From NCBI RefSeq assembly GCF_023371205.1, contig NZ_JAMCCO010000002.1, positions 373,501 to 437,500 of the forward strand: a stretch of 64,000 nt of DNA. The letters run 5' to 3'. Positions 35,354 through 44,094 of the stretch are shown piece after piece. How positions within the stretch are numbered: position 1 is the first letter of the stretch; every line of letters begins with the position of its first letter. The stretch comes from Parvivirga hydrogeniphila. Its GTDB lineage: Bacteria; Actinomycetota; Coriobacteriia; Anaerosomatales; Anaerosomataceae. The notes under the pieces are model-generated. The model was not told where the DNA came from, ran no database searches, and saw nothing but the letters and a program-made list of their open reading frames with translations. The position numbers were made by a program, and so were the translations under genes.

Positions 35354-36613
35354 ATGCAGACGTGCACCAGCCCGACCGAGAAGCGCCGGATCGTCATCGC
35401 GGGAGGCGGCTACGCCGGAACGACCCTTGCGGTGCGCCTGGCCAAGCGCATCAAGCCGAGCGACGACGTCGAGATCCTGCTGATCGAGCCGAACCCCTGC
35501 CAGCAGGCGCTTTCGGAGCTCGACCTCGTGGCGGTCGGCCCGCCCCGGCCGGAGTTCTGCGAGCTGTGGCTGCCGACGATCTTCAAGGACCTGCCGGTCA
35601 CGGTGTGCTACAACCGCGTCCACTCGGTGCTCCCTGACGAGCACGCAGTGCTGGTGGGACCGCGCGAAGGTCCGCATGAGAAGGTCACGTACTGGCGGCT
35701 CGTGCTCGCCACCGGGGCGGTCGCGTTCGTGCCGCCCGTGCCCGGCCTGAAGGAGCACGCCACCACGATGTGGTCGGTGCACGACGCCCAGGAGCTGCAG
35801 CAGCGCATCGAGCAGCAGTTCCGCATCGCCGCGAAGACCGTCGACCGCGACGCGCGCGCCCAGGCGCTCTCGTTCGCCGTCATCGGCGGCGGCGCGACCG
35901 GCATCGAGATCGTCGGGACGATGGCGCAGATGCTCCCGAAGCGCATGCGCGACCACGGACTCGACCCCGTCGACCTGCACGTGCACCTCGTGGAGGGCCG
36001 GCCCGACATCCTGTACGACCTGCCCGAGAACCTGCGTCGCAAGGCCAAAGCGCGGCTCGCTCGCTTGGGCGTGGAGCTGCACCTGGGCTCGATGGTCTCG
36101 TCGGTGGACGACACGGGCATCACGCTCGAGAGCGGCGCTCGCGTCCCGGCGGCGGTCGTCGTGTTCTGCGGCGGCGCGAAGGCCGACCCTGATGCGACCA
36201 CCTGGGGGCTCGCCGCCGACCCGTCCGGGCGCCTGATGGTGGACGAGTCGCTGCACGCGAGCGGCCATCCTGACATCTACGCCATCGGCGACGTAGCGGC
36301 GTTCCGCGACCCGGAGACGAAGCGCACGCTGCCGATGCTCGCGCAGTTCGCCATCCGCGAGGCCGAGCACACGGCGGACAACCTCCTGCGCGAGCTCCGT
36401 GGCGAGACGCCGCAGCCCTTCCGTCCGCACATGCACGGCGAGTTCGTGAGCATCGGGCCGAGCTACGGCGTCGGCTGGGCGTTCCGCTTCCACCTGAGCG
36501 GCCTGCCCGCCATCGTGATGAAGCGCTTCACCTACGCCATGTACTGGTACGAGGTGGGCGGCATCCGGACCGCGTTCAAGCGCCTGCGCGAGATGCTGGC
36601 GATGCAGCGATAG
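35354..36613 (+). CDS. FAD-dependent NADH dehydrogenase (NDH-2-like)
   Basis: 419 residues from the ATG after CCGAGGAGGAGCT. FAD motif VIAGGGYAGTTLAVRLAKRI near residue 17, NAD motif FAVIGGGATGIEIVGTMA, and DIYAIGDVAAFRDP near the C-terminus, with a C-terminal amphipathic region (FRFHLSGLPAIVMKRFTYAMYWYEVGG). It resembles type II NADH:quinone oxidoreductases, which reduce menaquinone without pumping protons; its place among menaquinone genes fits. A sulfide:quinone type is less likely because the paired cysteines are not seen. Confidence 0.8.
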   Translation: MQTCTSPTEKRRIVIAGGGYAGTTLAVRLAKRIKPSDDVEILLIEPNPCQQALSELDLVAVGPPRPEFCELWLPTIFKDLPVTVCYNRVHSVLPDEHAVLVGPREGPHEKVTYWRLVLATGAVAFVPPVPGLKEHATTMWSVHDAQELQQRIEQQFRIAAKTVDRDARAQALSFAVIGGGATGIEIVGTMAQMLPKRMRDHGLDPVDLHVHLVEGRPDILYDLPENLRRKAKARLARLGVELHLGSMVSSVDDTGITLESGARVPAAVVVFCGGAKADPDATTWGLAADPSGRLMVDESLHASGHPDIYAIGDVAAFRDPETKRTLPMLAQFAIREAEHTADNLLRELRGETPQPFRPHMHGEFVSIGPSYGVGWAFRFHLSGLPAIVMKRFTYAMYWYEVGGIRTAFKRLREMLAMQR

Positions 36614-36669
36614 CGCCGCGTCTTCGCAGGCCGGCCCGCTTGCGGTACGCTTGCGCCGAGGAGGTCCCG

Positions 36670-37521
36670 ATGTCCGCTACTGCTGTCCCGTCCGCTCAGT
36701 TCGGCGTGTGCGGCGGCTCAGGCTCACTGTCGCTCGAGTTTCCTGGCGCGCTCGACGACCCGCGCGTCGAGGTGCTTGCCGAGGGGCTCGTGTTCGACAC
36801 GCCGTTCGGCCGCTCGCCCGCCTTCACGCACTTCCGCGTGACGGGCGAGCACGGCCCGCGCGACGCGCTCGCGGTGAGGATGCACGGCTGGCGCCGCGGC
36901 GTGAAGCGGGCCGACGCCAGCCTGCAGGTGTTCTGGGTGTTCCACGAGGCGGGCGTCCGTAAGGTGCTCGCGGACGGCGGCGTGGGCGCGCTCAACTACC
37001 TGCTCGACCCGCGCGACGTGGTCGTTCCCACCGACTTCATCGACCTGTCGATCAAGCAGGACATCTACGTGCGCGGTGACCACCTGCTCATCATGCGGCA
37101 GCCCATCTGCCCCGACCTGCATGCGCGGCTGTACGCAGCCGCGAGCGAGAGGTTCGCCCGCGTCTTCCGCCGCGGCGTCTACCTCGTCACCGACGGGCCG
37201 CGCTTCGAGTCCGTGGCGGAAGTCGACTACATGAAGCGCCTCGGCGCCGACGTCATCGGCCAGTCGCTCGCACCGGAAGTCTTCTTGGCGCGCGACATCG
37301 GGGCGTGCTATGCGGGCCTGTACATCGTCGTCAATCACGCCGAGGGCGTCGTCAAGGAGTGGGAGCACGACGAGCTCAAGGCGATCTTCTTCGACGAGTC
37401 CGAGGCGATCGCCTCCTGCGTGCTCGACGTCATCGCCGATGCCCCGCTCGACGCCGCGTGCGGTTGCATGGACCTTCGCAAGCCGAGCCTGCTTCTGCGC
37501 GCAGAGGAGCCGAGCACGTGA
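36670..37521 (+). CDS. MTAP/PNP-family nucleoside phosphorylase, possible futalosine-pathway enzyme
   Basis: 283 residues with a degenerate GVCGGSGSLS at the start (usual form GIIGGSGL), GVGALNYLLDPRDVVVPTDFIDLS, YLVTDGPRFESVAEVDYMKRLGADVIGQSLAPEVFLARDIGACYAGLYIVVNHAEGV. These are methylthioadenosine phosphorylase family signatures. The gene overlaps a deaminase gene by 4 bp and lies 3 kb downstream of mqnEAC on the same strand. Release of the purine from futalosine is therefore a plausible task in place of MqnB; ordinary methylthioadenosine salvage is the alternative. Confidence 0.75.
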   Translation: MSATAVPSAQFGVCGGSGSLSLEFPGALDDPRVEVLAEGLVFDTPFGRSPAFTHFRVTGEHGPRDALAVRMHGWRRGVKRADASLQVFWVFHEAGVRKVLADGGVGALNYLLDPRDVVVPTDFIDLSIKQDIYVRGDHLLIMRQPICPDLHARLYAAASERFARVFRRGVYLVTDGPRFESVAEVDYMKRLGADVIGQSLAPEVFLARDIGACYAGLYIVVNHAEGVVKEWEHDELKAIFFDESEAIASCVLDVIADAPLDAACGCMDLRKPSLLLRAEEPST

Positions 37522-38819
37522 TCATCGCAGGCGACTGGCTGGTCCCGGTGCTCGGCGCGCCGATCCGAGACGGCGCAGTCGTCGTCCGCTCTCCGCTCAT
37601 CGTCGACGTGGGACCGCTCCTTCAGATGCGCGAGCGCTACCCCGGGCTTCCTGTCCGCGAGCACCCCGGCTGCGTCATCGCGCCGGGGCTCGTCAACGCG
37701 CACACGCACCTGGCGCTCACCTCCGTCGCCACCGCGATCGGACGCGCGCCGTTCCCCGAGTGGCTCGGGCGCGTGGCCGCCGCGATGCGCGCTTTGGACG
37801 CAGACGACCTTGCGGCGTCATGCGCGCATGGCGCGCTCATGTCGATCCGCGCGGGCGTCACGACCGTGGGGGACGTCGCGTACGGCCCCGAGGCCCCGGC
37901 TTCCGCTGCCGACGTCGGACTCGACGGCGTGTTCTTCTTCGAGGTCCTCGGGATCGCCGCCGGCGAGCTCGAACGGCGTCTCCAAGAGATGGAGTTCCCG
38001 TCGGACGTCGGGTCCTGCAAGGGCGGTCGCACGGTGTGCGGGCTCACGGCACACGCGCCGTACTCCTCCGGCCCTGACCTGATCCGCGCGGTCCACCGCA
38101 CTGCGCACGAGCGCGGCGTCCCGTTCGCCATGCACCTCGCGGAGTCGGACGCCGAGGTCGAGCTGCTCGCCTCAGGCACGGGCCCGTTCTCGTCGCTCGC
38201 CGCACGCCTCGCCCACGGTTTCGCGCCGCCCGGATGCGGACCTGTCGAGTATGCGCACCGGCTCGGCGCCCTTTCCGGGACGATTGCCGTGCACTGCGTG
38301 AAGACCGCAGGCGACGAGATCTCCCTGCTCGCGCGCGAGGCGGCCGGCGCGGTGCTCTGCCCTCGTTCCAACCACGTCCTCGGCAACGGCGAGCCGCCCG
38401 TGCGCGAGATGCGCGCTCACGGCGTGCGCATCGCGCTCGGCACCGACTCGCTCGCGAGCAACGACGACCTCGACCTGTTCGCGGAGGCGCGAGCGCTGCG
38501 CGCACTCGATCGCACCCTCGAGCCAGAGCAGCTGCTTTCCATCATGACGATGGACGGCGCGGCGGTGCTGGGACTTCAGGACCGCGTCGGCGCGCTGACT
38601 CCGGGACGGTTCGCGGACGTCATCGCCGTGCGCACGGGTCCGACCGACGATCCGGTTCGCGCGCTTCTCGACCGCGGCTCCACAGACACCGTGCGCACCG
38701 TCGTGAGCGCAGGCGTGCTGCGCGTCGTCGATGGGCGTCCGACGGTGCCCACGCGAACCATCGAGAACGACAGCGCGCGGGTCGCCCTGAAAGCAGCCCG
38801 CGCGCTTCGCGTCTCGTAG
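37518..38819 (+). CDS. Amidohydrolase, probable aminofutalosine deaminase
   Basis: 433 residues of the metal-dependent cytosine/adenosine deaminase type: GLVNAHTHLALTS (HxH), FAMHLAESDAEVELL, AVHCVKTAGDEI, CPRSNHVLGNGEPPV and IALGTDSLASNDDLDLF provide the metal ligands and catalytic residues. Family members deaminate 6-amino-6-deoxyfutalosine, methylthioadenosine or S-adenosylhomocysteine. With mqnE, mqnA and mqnC nearby, aminofutalosine deaminase is the best guess. GTG start overlaps the phosphorylase stop. Confidence 0.75.
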   Translation: MIIAGDWLVPVLGAPIRDGAVVVRSPLIVDVGPLLQMRERYPGLPVREHPGCVIAPGLVNAHTHLALTSVATAIGRAPFPEWLGRVAAAMRALDADDLAASCAHGALMSIRAGVTTVGDVAYGPEAPASAADVGLDGVFFFEVLGIAAGELERRLQEMEFPSDVGSCKGGRTVCGLTAHAPYSSGPDLIRAVHRTAHERGVPFAMHLAESDAEVELLASGTGPFSSLAARLAHGFAPPGCGPVEYAHRLGALSGTIAVHCVKTAGDEISLLAREAAGAVLCPRSNHVLGNGEPPVREMRAHGVRIALGTDSLASNDDLDLFAEARALRALDRTLEPEQLLSIMTMDGAAVLGLQDRVGALTPGRFADVIAVRTGPTDDPVRALLDRGSTDTVRTVVSAGVLRVVDGRPTVPTRTIENDSARVALKAARALRVS

Positions 38820-38843
38820 CGGTGCGGGGTCGGCTCCGAGGCC

Positions 38844-39554
38844 TCACACCTCGCCGAGGTAGGTCTTGCGCACCTGCTCGTTGGTGAGGAGCTCCTTGCC
38901 GCCTCCCGTGAGCGCGATCCGGCCCGTCTCAAGCACGTAGCCGCGGTCGGCGACCGAAAGCGCCATCGCCGCGTTCTGTTCCACGAGAAGGATCGTGATG
39001 CCCTCCTCGTGCAGACGCTCGATCGTCTCGAAGATCGTCTCGACGACGACCGGCGCGAGCCCCATCGAGGGCTCGTCGAGCATCAAGAGCTTCGGCTTGG
39101 CCATCAGCCCTCGCGCCATCGCGAGCATCTGCTGTTCGCCGCCCGAGAGCGTCCCGCCCTTCTGCGCGCGACGCTCCTTCAGGCGTGGGAAGAGCTCGAA
39201 CACCATCTCTTTGTCCGCCGCGATCCCATCGGCGTCGTTGCGGAGGAACGCGCCCATCTCGAGGTTCTCTTCGACGGTCATGCGCGGGAAGATCCGGCGG
39301 CCTTCGGGCACGTGCACGATGCCTTTCGCGGCGACCTGGTGCGCCGGCATGCCCTGGATCTCCTCGCCCGCAAAGACGATCCTGCCCTCGCGCGGCGCCA
39401 GCTGGCCGGAGATGGTCTTGAGCGTCGTCGACTTGCCCGCGCCGTTGGCGCCGATGAGCGTGACGACCTCACCTTCGGCGACCTCGACGTCGATGCCTTT
39501 GAGCGCCTCGATTTGGCCGTAGAACGTGTGGATGTTCTCGACTTTCAGCAGCAT
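38844..39554 (-). CDS. livF: Branched-chain amino acid ABC transporter ATP-binding protein LivF
   Basis: 236 residues: Walker A GANGAGKSTTLKTISGQ, GIVHVPEGRRIFPRMTVEENLEMG, signature LSGGEQQMLAMARGLM, Walker B LLMLDEPSMGLAP and LLVEQNAAMALSVADRGYVLETG. The short form with the EGRRIFP segment is typical of LivF. Last gene of the livKHMGF set. Confidence 0.93.
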   Translation of the reverse strand: MLLKVENIHTFYGQIEALKGIDVEVAEGEVVTLIGANGAGKSTTLKTISGQLAPREGRIVFAGEEIQGMPAHQVAAKGIVHVPEGRRIFPRMTVEENLEMGAFLRNDADGIAADKEMVFELFPRLKERRAQKGGTLSGGEQQMLAMARGLMAKPKLLMLDEPSMGLAPVVVETIFETIERLHEEGITILLVEQNAAMALSVADRGYVLETGRIALTGGGKELLTNEQVRKTYLGEV

Positions 39555-39560
39555 GGCCTC

Positions 39561-40349
39561 TTACCCTTCCGCGGCCATGAGCGCTTCAGCGCCCTTGCCG
39601 AGATACGCCTCGATGACCTTCGGGTTGCGCTGGATCTCCGCAGGCAGCCCTTCGGCGATCTTCTCGCCGAAGTCGAGCACGACGATGCGGTCGGCGATGT
39701 CCATGACGACCTTCATGTCGTGCTCGATGAGCAGCACCGTGACGCCCGCATCGCGGATCTTGCCCACGAGCTTCGTCAAATCCGTGCTCTCCTGCGGGTT
39801 CATGCCGGCCGCAGGCTCGTCGAGCAGCAGGAGCTTGGGCTCAGTCGCGAGCGCACGGGCGATCTCCAGCTTGCGCTGCTCGCCGTACGGGAGGTTCTTG
39901 GCAAGCTCGTTCGCCTTTCCGGCGAGCCCGACGAACCGCAGCCACTTCACCGCCTCATCGACGATGTGCTGCTCCTCGTGCTTGAACTTCGGCGTGCGCA
40001 GCACTGCGTGCAGCGGCCCGGCCGTGGTCCGTGTGTGCCGCCCCACCATGACGTTCTCCAGCGTCGTCATGTTCTGGAACAGCCGGATGTTCTGGAACGT
40101 ACGGGCGATGCCCATCCTGCAGATCACGTGCGGCTTGCGTCCCGCGAGCGGCTTGCCGTCGAACAGCAGCGTGCCCTCGGTCGGCTTGTAGATGCCGGTG
40201 AGCAGGTTGAAGAACGTCGTCTTGCCGGCGCCGTTCGGGCCGATCAAAGCGACGATCTCGCCCTCGTCGATGTGAAAGTCGATGTCGCTCAGCGCTTTCA
40301 GTCCGCCGAACCGCATCGTGATCTGTGTGGCTTCCAACAGTCGCGCCAT
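39561..40349 (-). CDS. livG: Branched-chain amino acid ABC transporter ATP-binding protein LivG
   Basis: 262 residues: TMRFGGLKALSDIDFHIDEGEIVALIGPNGAGKTTFFNLLTGIYKPTEG in outline, GIARTFQNIRLFQNMTTLENVMVG, PYGEQRKLEIARALATEPKLLLLDEPAAGMNPQE and IEHDMKVVMDIADRIVVLDFG; the signature is PYGEQRK instead of LSGGQ, which is normal for LivG. Six bases before livF. Confidence 0.93.
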   Translation of the reverse strand: MARLLEATQITMRFGGLKALSDIDFHIDEGEIVALIGPNGAGKTTFFNLLTGIYKPTEGTLLFDGKPLAGRKPHVICRMGIARTFQNIRLFQNMTTLENVMVGRHTRTTAGPLHAVLRTPKFKHEEQHIVDEAVKWLRFVGLAGKANELAKNLPYGEQRKLEIARALATEPKLLLLDEPAAGMNPQESTDLTKLVGKIRDAGVTVLLIEHDMKVVMDIADRIVVLDFGEKIAEGLPAEIQRNPKVIEAYLGKGAEALMAAEG

Positions 40350-40374
40350 CGTGTGGCCCTTCCGATCGGCCGTC

Positions 40375-41577
40375 TTACAGCTTGTGGGGAAGGTCGTGCT
40401 TGTGCTCGACCTCCCACAAGTCGGTGTTCTCTTCTTCGATGATGGGCTCCTCGGACGTCAACTCGCGCGCGCGGCGCGTGGACGGCAAGATGCCTTGCGG
40501 TCGCACGGCCATCATCACGACGAGCAAGCCGCCGAAGATCAGGTACCGATAGTCACCGATCCGCGACGCCTGCTCAGGTGTCAGGAACCGTGAGAGCGCC
40601 GTGGACTGCGCCAGCCCGCGGATGACCTCGGGCAGGCCGGCGATGATGATAGCGCCGACGATCGACCCAGGGATCGAGCCCATGCCGCCAAGCACCACCA
40701 TGCAGACGATCAGCACCGACTCCATGAAGTTGAACGACTCGGGGCTGATGAACCCGACCCAGTACGCGTAGGTGATGCCGGCGATGCCGCCCCACATCGC
40801 ACCAAGCGAGAACGCCCAGAGCTTCGTGGTCATGATGTTGACGCCGGTGGCCGCCGCTGCGACCTCGTCCTCACGCATCGCGACCCACGCCCGGCCAAGC
40901 CGCGAGTTGTCGAGGCGCCGGATGACGAAGATCGTGAGCAGACAAAGCGCAACCACCACGACGTACCAGAACAGGTCCTTGGAGAACGTGAAAGTCGTCG
41001 TGCTCAGGTGCATGAACGCCCACTTCTGGCCGGCCGCTGTGACGATGGTCTCACCGACGCGCGGGAGACCTGCCGAGCCGTTCGTGAGCCCGAAGATATC
41101 GTTCTGCAATGCGATTCTGACGATCTCACCGAAACCGAGCGTGACGATGGCGAGGTAGTCGCCGCGCAGCCGCAGCACCGGCGTACCGAGCGCGATGCCG
41201 GTGAGCGCAGCCATGAGCGCGGCGATGGGCAGAAGCGCCCAGTACGACAGCCCCGCAAGCGGCGCGTCGGCGCCGCCCACGAGCTTCTGGAAGACGTACC
41301 CAAGCAGCACGCCGGAGTACGCCCCCATGCCGTAGAAGGCCACGTAGCCCAGATCCAGCAGGCCGGCGTAGCCCACCACGATGTTCAGACCCAGCGCAAG
41401 CATCACGTAGATGCCCACGAGCGCGAAGATGCGCACCATGAACACGTTGCCGATCGACTGGAAGTACACCGGCGCTGCCACGAGGAACACGGCAATCGCC
41501 GCGTACAGAGCGATCTTCTTCGGTGTGAGACGCGCGCTTTGGACACTCGTCTTGATGTCGACCTTGCTTCCGCCCAT
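40375..41577 (-). CDS. livM: Branched-chain amino acid ABC transporter permease LivM
   Basis: 400 residues with eight to ten membrane segments and the LivM motifs GYAGLLDLGYVAFYGMGAYSGVLLG, LRGDYLAIVTLGFGEIVRIAL, NGSAGLPRVG and VVLGGMGSIPGSIVGAIIIAGLPEVIRG. A hydrophilic C-terminal tail is rich in acidic residues. Three bases separate it from livH. Confidence 0.93.
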   Translation of the reverse strand: MGGSKVDIKTSVQSARLTPKKIALYAAIAVFLVAAPVYFQSIGNVFMVRIFALVGIYVMLALGLNIVVGYAGLLDLGYVAFYGMGAYSGVLLGYVFQKLVGGADAPLAGLSYWALLPIAALMAALTGIALGTPVLRLRGDYLAIVTLGFGEIVRIALQNDIFGLTNGSAGLPRVGETIVTAAGQKWAFMHLSTTTFTFSKDLFWYVVVVALCLLTIFVIRRLDNSRLGRAWVAMREDEVAAAATGVNIMTTKLWAFSLGAMWGGIAGITYAYWVGFISPESFNFMESVLIVCMVVLGGMGSIPGSIVGAIIIAGLPEVIRGLAQSTALSRFLTPEQASRIGDYRYLIFGGLLVVMMAVRPQGILPSTRRARELTSEEPIIEEENTDLWEVEHKHDLPHKL

Positions 41578-41580
41578 GGC

Positions 41581-42594
41581 CTACACCTTCTCCACAACCG
41601 ACTCGCCGAGCAGGCCGCCCGGACGGAAGATGAGGACGAGGATCAGGATGACGAACGCGATGACGTCCTTGTAGGCCGTCGAGATGAAGCCCGACGCCAG
41701 CGCCTCTGCCATGCCCAGCACGAAGCCGCCCAGCATCGCTCCGCGCAGGTTCCCGATACCGCCGAGAACCGCTGCGGTGAACGACTTGATGCCGGGGATG
41801 AAGCCCATGTTGTACTTGATGTTTCCGTAGTACATGCCGGAGAAGATGCCTGCGACGCCACCCATCGCCGGACCGATGAAGAACGTGATTGCGATGATGC
41901 GGTTGATGTCGACGCCCATCAGCCCGGCGGTGTCGCGGTCCTGCGCAGTGGCGCGCATCGCCTTGCCGAGCTTCGTGCGTGATATGAAGGTGTCGAGCAC
42001 GAACAGCAGAATGAGCGTCACGACGATGATCATGATCTGCAGCGTGCTGAACTGCACGATCGCGTGCGCGCCCTGGCCGAGCTTGTCGACGATCTTGTCG
42101 CTCGCGCCCAGCACGGTGAACGCGAGAGACCCGGACCCGTCACGCGCGAGCGTGTACTGGTAGACCGGGAACTTCACCGGGAAGGGGATGGACCGCGACG
42201 AGACCCACAAGAGCACGGCGTTCTGGAGGAACAGCGACACGCCGATGGCGGAGATGAGAGGCGCCAGGCGTGGCGCGTGCCGCAACGGCCGGTATGCGAA
42301 GCGCTCGATGAGCACGCCCAGGACGCCCGTCATGATCGCCGCCAACAAGATCGAGATGGCGTACAGGAGGACGAGACCCACCGCGCTTCCAGTGAAGAAG
42401 CTCTGCTTGCTCAAGATGTTCAGCCACAGCAGCCCGAAGTACGCACCGCCCATGAACATCTCGCTGTGCGCGAAGTTGATCATGAGCAGGATGCCGTAGA
42501 CGAGCGTGTAGCCCAGCGCGATCAGCGCGTACATGCCGCCGAGCGTCAGGCCGTTCACGAGCTGCTGCGGCACATCAGCGACGTTGAAGTGCAC
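41581..42594 (-). CDS. livH: Branched-chain amino acid ABC transporter permease LivH
   Basis: 337 residues: LVNGLTLGGMYALIALGYTLVYGILLMINFAHSEMFMGGAYFG (first helices), GVLIERFAYRPLRHAPRLAPLISAIGVSLFLQNAVLL, LGKAMRATAQDRDTAGLMGVDINRIIA and SFTAAVLGGIGNLRGAMLGGFVLGMAEAL are LivH hallmarks. The protein is longer than E. coli LivH by an insert around residues 130-170. Confidence 0.93.
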   Translation of the reverse strand: MHFNVADVPQQLVNGLTLGGMYALIALGYTLVYGILLMINFAHSEMFMGGAYFGLLWLNILSKQSFFTGSAVGLVLLYAISILLAAIMTGVLGVLIERFAYRPLRHAPRLAPLISAIGVSLFLQNAVLLWVSSRSIPFPVKFPVYQYTLARDGSGSLAFTVLGASDKIVDKLGQGAHAIVQFSTLQIMIIVVTLILLFVLDTFISRTKLGKAMRATAQDRDTAGLMGVDINRIIAITFFIGPAMGGVAGIFSGMYYGNIKYNMGFIPGIKSFTAAVLGGIGNLRGAMLGGFVLGMAEALASGFISTAYKDVIAFVILILVLIFRPGGLLGESVVEKV

Positions 42595-42653
42595 GGTTGC
42601 TCCATCCGTGGTTCACGCGCGACGAAGCGGCGGCTTTGCCGTACCGCACCGGA

Positions 42654-42679
42654 CCCGGGCGGGGTCGCCCCCGCCCGGG
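42654..42679 (-). terminator. GC-rich hairpin between livK and livH
   Basis: A perfect 11-bp stem (CCCGGGCGGGG pairing with CCCCGCCCGGG) with a 4-base loop lies in the 115-bp gap between livK and livH. No T-run follows, so it is more likely a transcript-stabilising or attenuating hairpin that gives more binding protein than permease than a full terminator. Confidence 0.55.
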
Positions 42680-42709
42680 CCTCGGGTCGCGCATCGCTTC
42701 AGATCGGTC

Positions 42710-43906
42710 TTACTGCTCGTACGGGACGAACGCGCTGCCCTTGACGATGTAGGCGGTGATCGCCTTGTTCGTGGTGTCGCCGAACTCGTCGAAGGCGACC
42801 TTGCCGGTCACGCCGTCGTAGTCGGTCTGGGCCACCGCGTCGATGATCGCCTGCTTGCCGGCCGGGGTGGTCAGCTTGTCAGCGCCCATCTCCTTGGCCA
42901 CCTTCTTGATCGCCTCGACGATGACCATCGTGGCGTCGTACGCGTAGGTGTCGTACGCCTCGATGTTCGTGCCGGGGAACTTCTTCTCGAACGCGGCCTT
43001 GAACTCCTGGCCCTTCGGCTGCTGATCGAGCGGCAGGCCGACGGAGGTGGCGATGTCGCCCTCGGCGTTCGCAGCGCCAGCGATGTCGATGAACTGCTGC
43101 GTGTACAGGCCATCGCCGCCCATCAGCGGAACGCGCAGACCCGCTTCCTTGGACTGCTTGCTGATGAGGCCGCCCTCGGTGTACATGCCACCGAAGTAGA
43201 TCATGTCGGGCTTGAGGCCCTGGATCTTCGTGACGAGCGCCTTGAAGTCCTGGTCCTTGAGCTGGATCTTGTCGCGGGACACCACCTTGCCACCGCGGGA
43301 CTCGAACTGCTTGGCGAACTCGTCAGCCAGACCGTCGCCGTACGGCGTGGAGTCGCTGATGACCGCCACTGTCTTCGCGCCGAGCTTGTCGACGGCGAAG
43401 TCGCCAGCGAACGAGCCCTGCACCGTGTCGATGGTGCACACGCGGAAGACGTTCTTCAGACCCTGCTGCGTGAGCTTCGGGTTGGTGGACGCGGGCGAGA
43501 CCTGCACGACGCCCGCCTCGTTGTACTTGGTAGACGCAGGAATCGAGCAGCCGGAGTTCAGGTGCCCGACGACGCCCACGACCTTCGGGTCGGAGGTGAG
43601 CTGCGTCGCTGCGTTCACGGCCGTCTTCGGATCGGCCGCGTCGTCCACGAAGAAGCCCTCGATCTTGATACCGAGCTCCTGGAGCTCGGGATCGGCGTTA
43701 GCCTCATCGATGGCGAGCGTCGCGCCATTCTTGATGCCGAGGCCGAGCGCGGCAACGTCACCGGTGAACGGCGAGGTAACGCCGATCTTGACGGTGACGG
43801 TCTCCTTCTCGCCGCCCGTCTCCGTCGTGCCGCCACAACCGGCGACCACGAGCGCGAGCGCGGCGAGTGCCGCAACGAGTGCGACGAACCGCTTGCTTCT
43901 TGCCAT
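42710..43906 (-). CDS. livK: Branched-chain amino acid-binding lipoprotein LivK-like
   Basis: 398 residues from the ATG preceded by GAAGGAGGAGGC. A lipoprotein signal peptide ends at Cys24 (VAGCGG). The mature protein is a type I periplasmic-binding fold: KIGVTSPFTGDVAALGLGIKNGATLAIDEAN, VVGHLNSGCSIPASTKYNEAGVVQVSPASTNPKLT and AVISDSTPYGDGLADEFAKQFESRGG. Ligand would be a branched-chain or other hydrophobic amino acid. It heads the liv operon. Confidence 0.93.
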   Translation of the reverse strand: MARSKRFVALVAALAALALVVAGCGGTTETGGEKETVTVKIGVTSPFTGDVAALGLGIKNGATLAIDEANADPELQELGIKIEGFFVDDAADPKTAVNAATQLTSDPKVVGVVGHLNSGCSIPASTKYNEAGVVQVSPASTNPKLTQQGLKNVFRVCTIDTVQGSFAGDFAVDKLGAKTVAVISDSTPYGDGLADEFAKQFESRGGKVVSRDKIQLKDQDFKALVTKIQGLKPDMIYFGGMYTEGGLISKQSKEAGLRVPLMGGDGLYTQQFIDIAGAANAEGDIATSVGLPLDQQPKGQEFKAAFEKKFPGTNIEAYDTYAYDATMVIVEAIKKVAKEMGADKLTTPAGKQAIIDAVAQTDYDGVTGKVAFDEFGDTTNKAITAYIVKGSAFVPYEQ

Positions 43907-43981
43907 GCCTCCTCCTTCGCAACACACGACTTCCGCACGAGCCGGCATGGCGCCGGCGCGCGCACCGCCTGAGATTCCCGG

Positions 43982-44008
43982 AATGTAGCACAAATGACGG
44001 CTATGCAA
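43982..44008 (-). promoter_or_regulatory. Putative livK promoter
   Basis: On the minus strand TTGCAT (44003-44008) and TACATT (43982-43987) are 15 bp apart, and TGC precedes the -10 as an extended element. It is about 80 bp upstream of livK. The short spacer is a weakness. Confidence 0.4.
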
Positions 44009-44094
44009 CAGACGTTACGAACCATGCATGCCGCGAACGGCCCTACGCGGCCGGGGCATGGGTTGCCCGGCCTCACGCGCGGCGCGAATCCAAC

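Noticed and set aside
44049-44072. GGCCGGG/CCCGGCC inverted repeat after the reductase/Rieske gene as a terminator
   Set aside because: Seven-bp stem, ten-base loop and no T-run; could be chance in GC-rich DNA.
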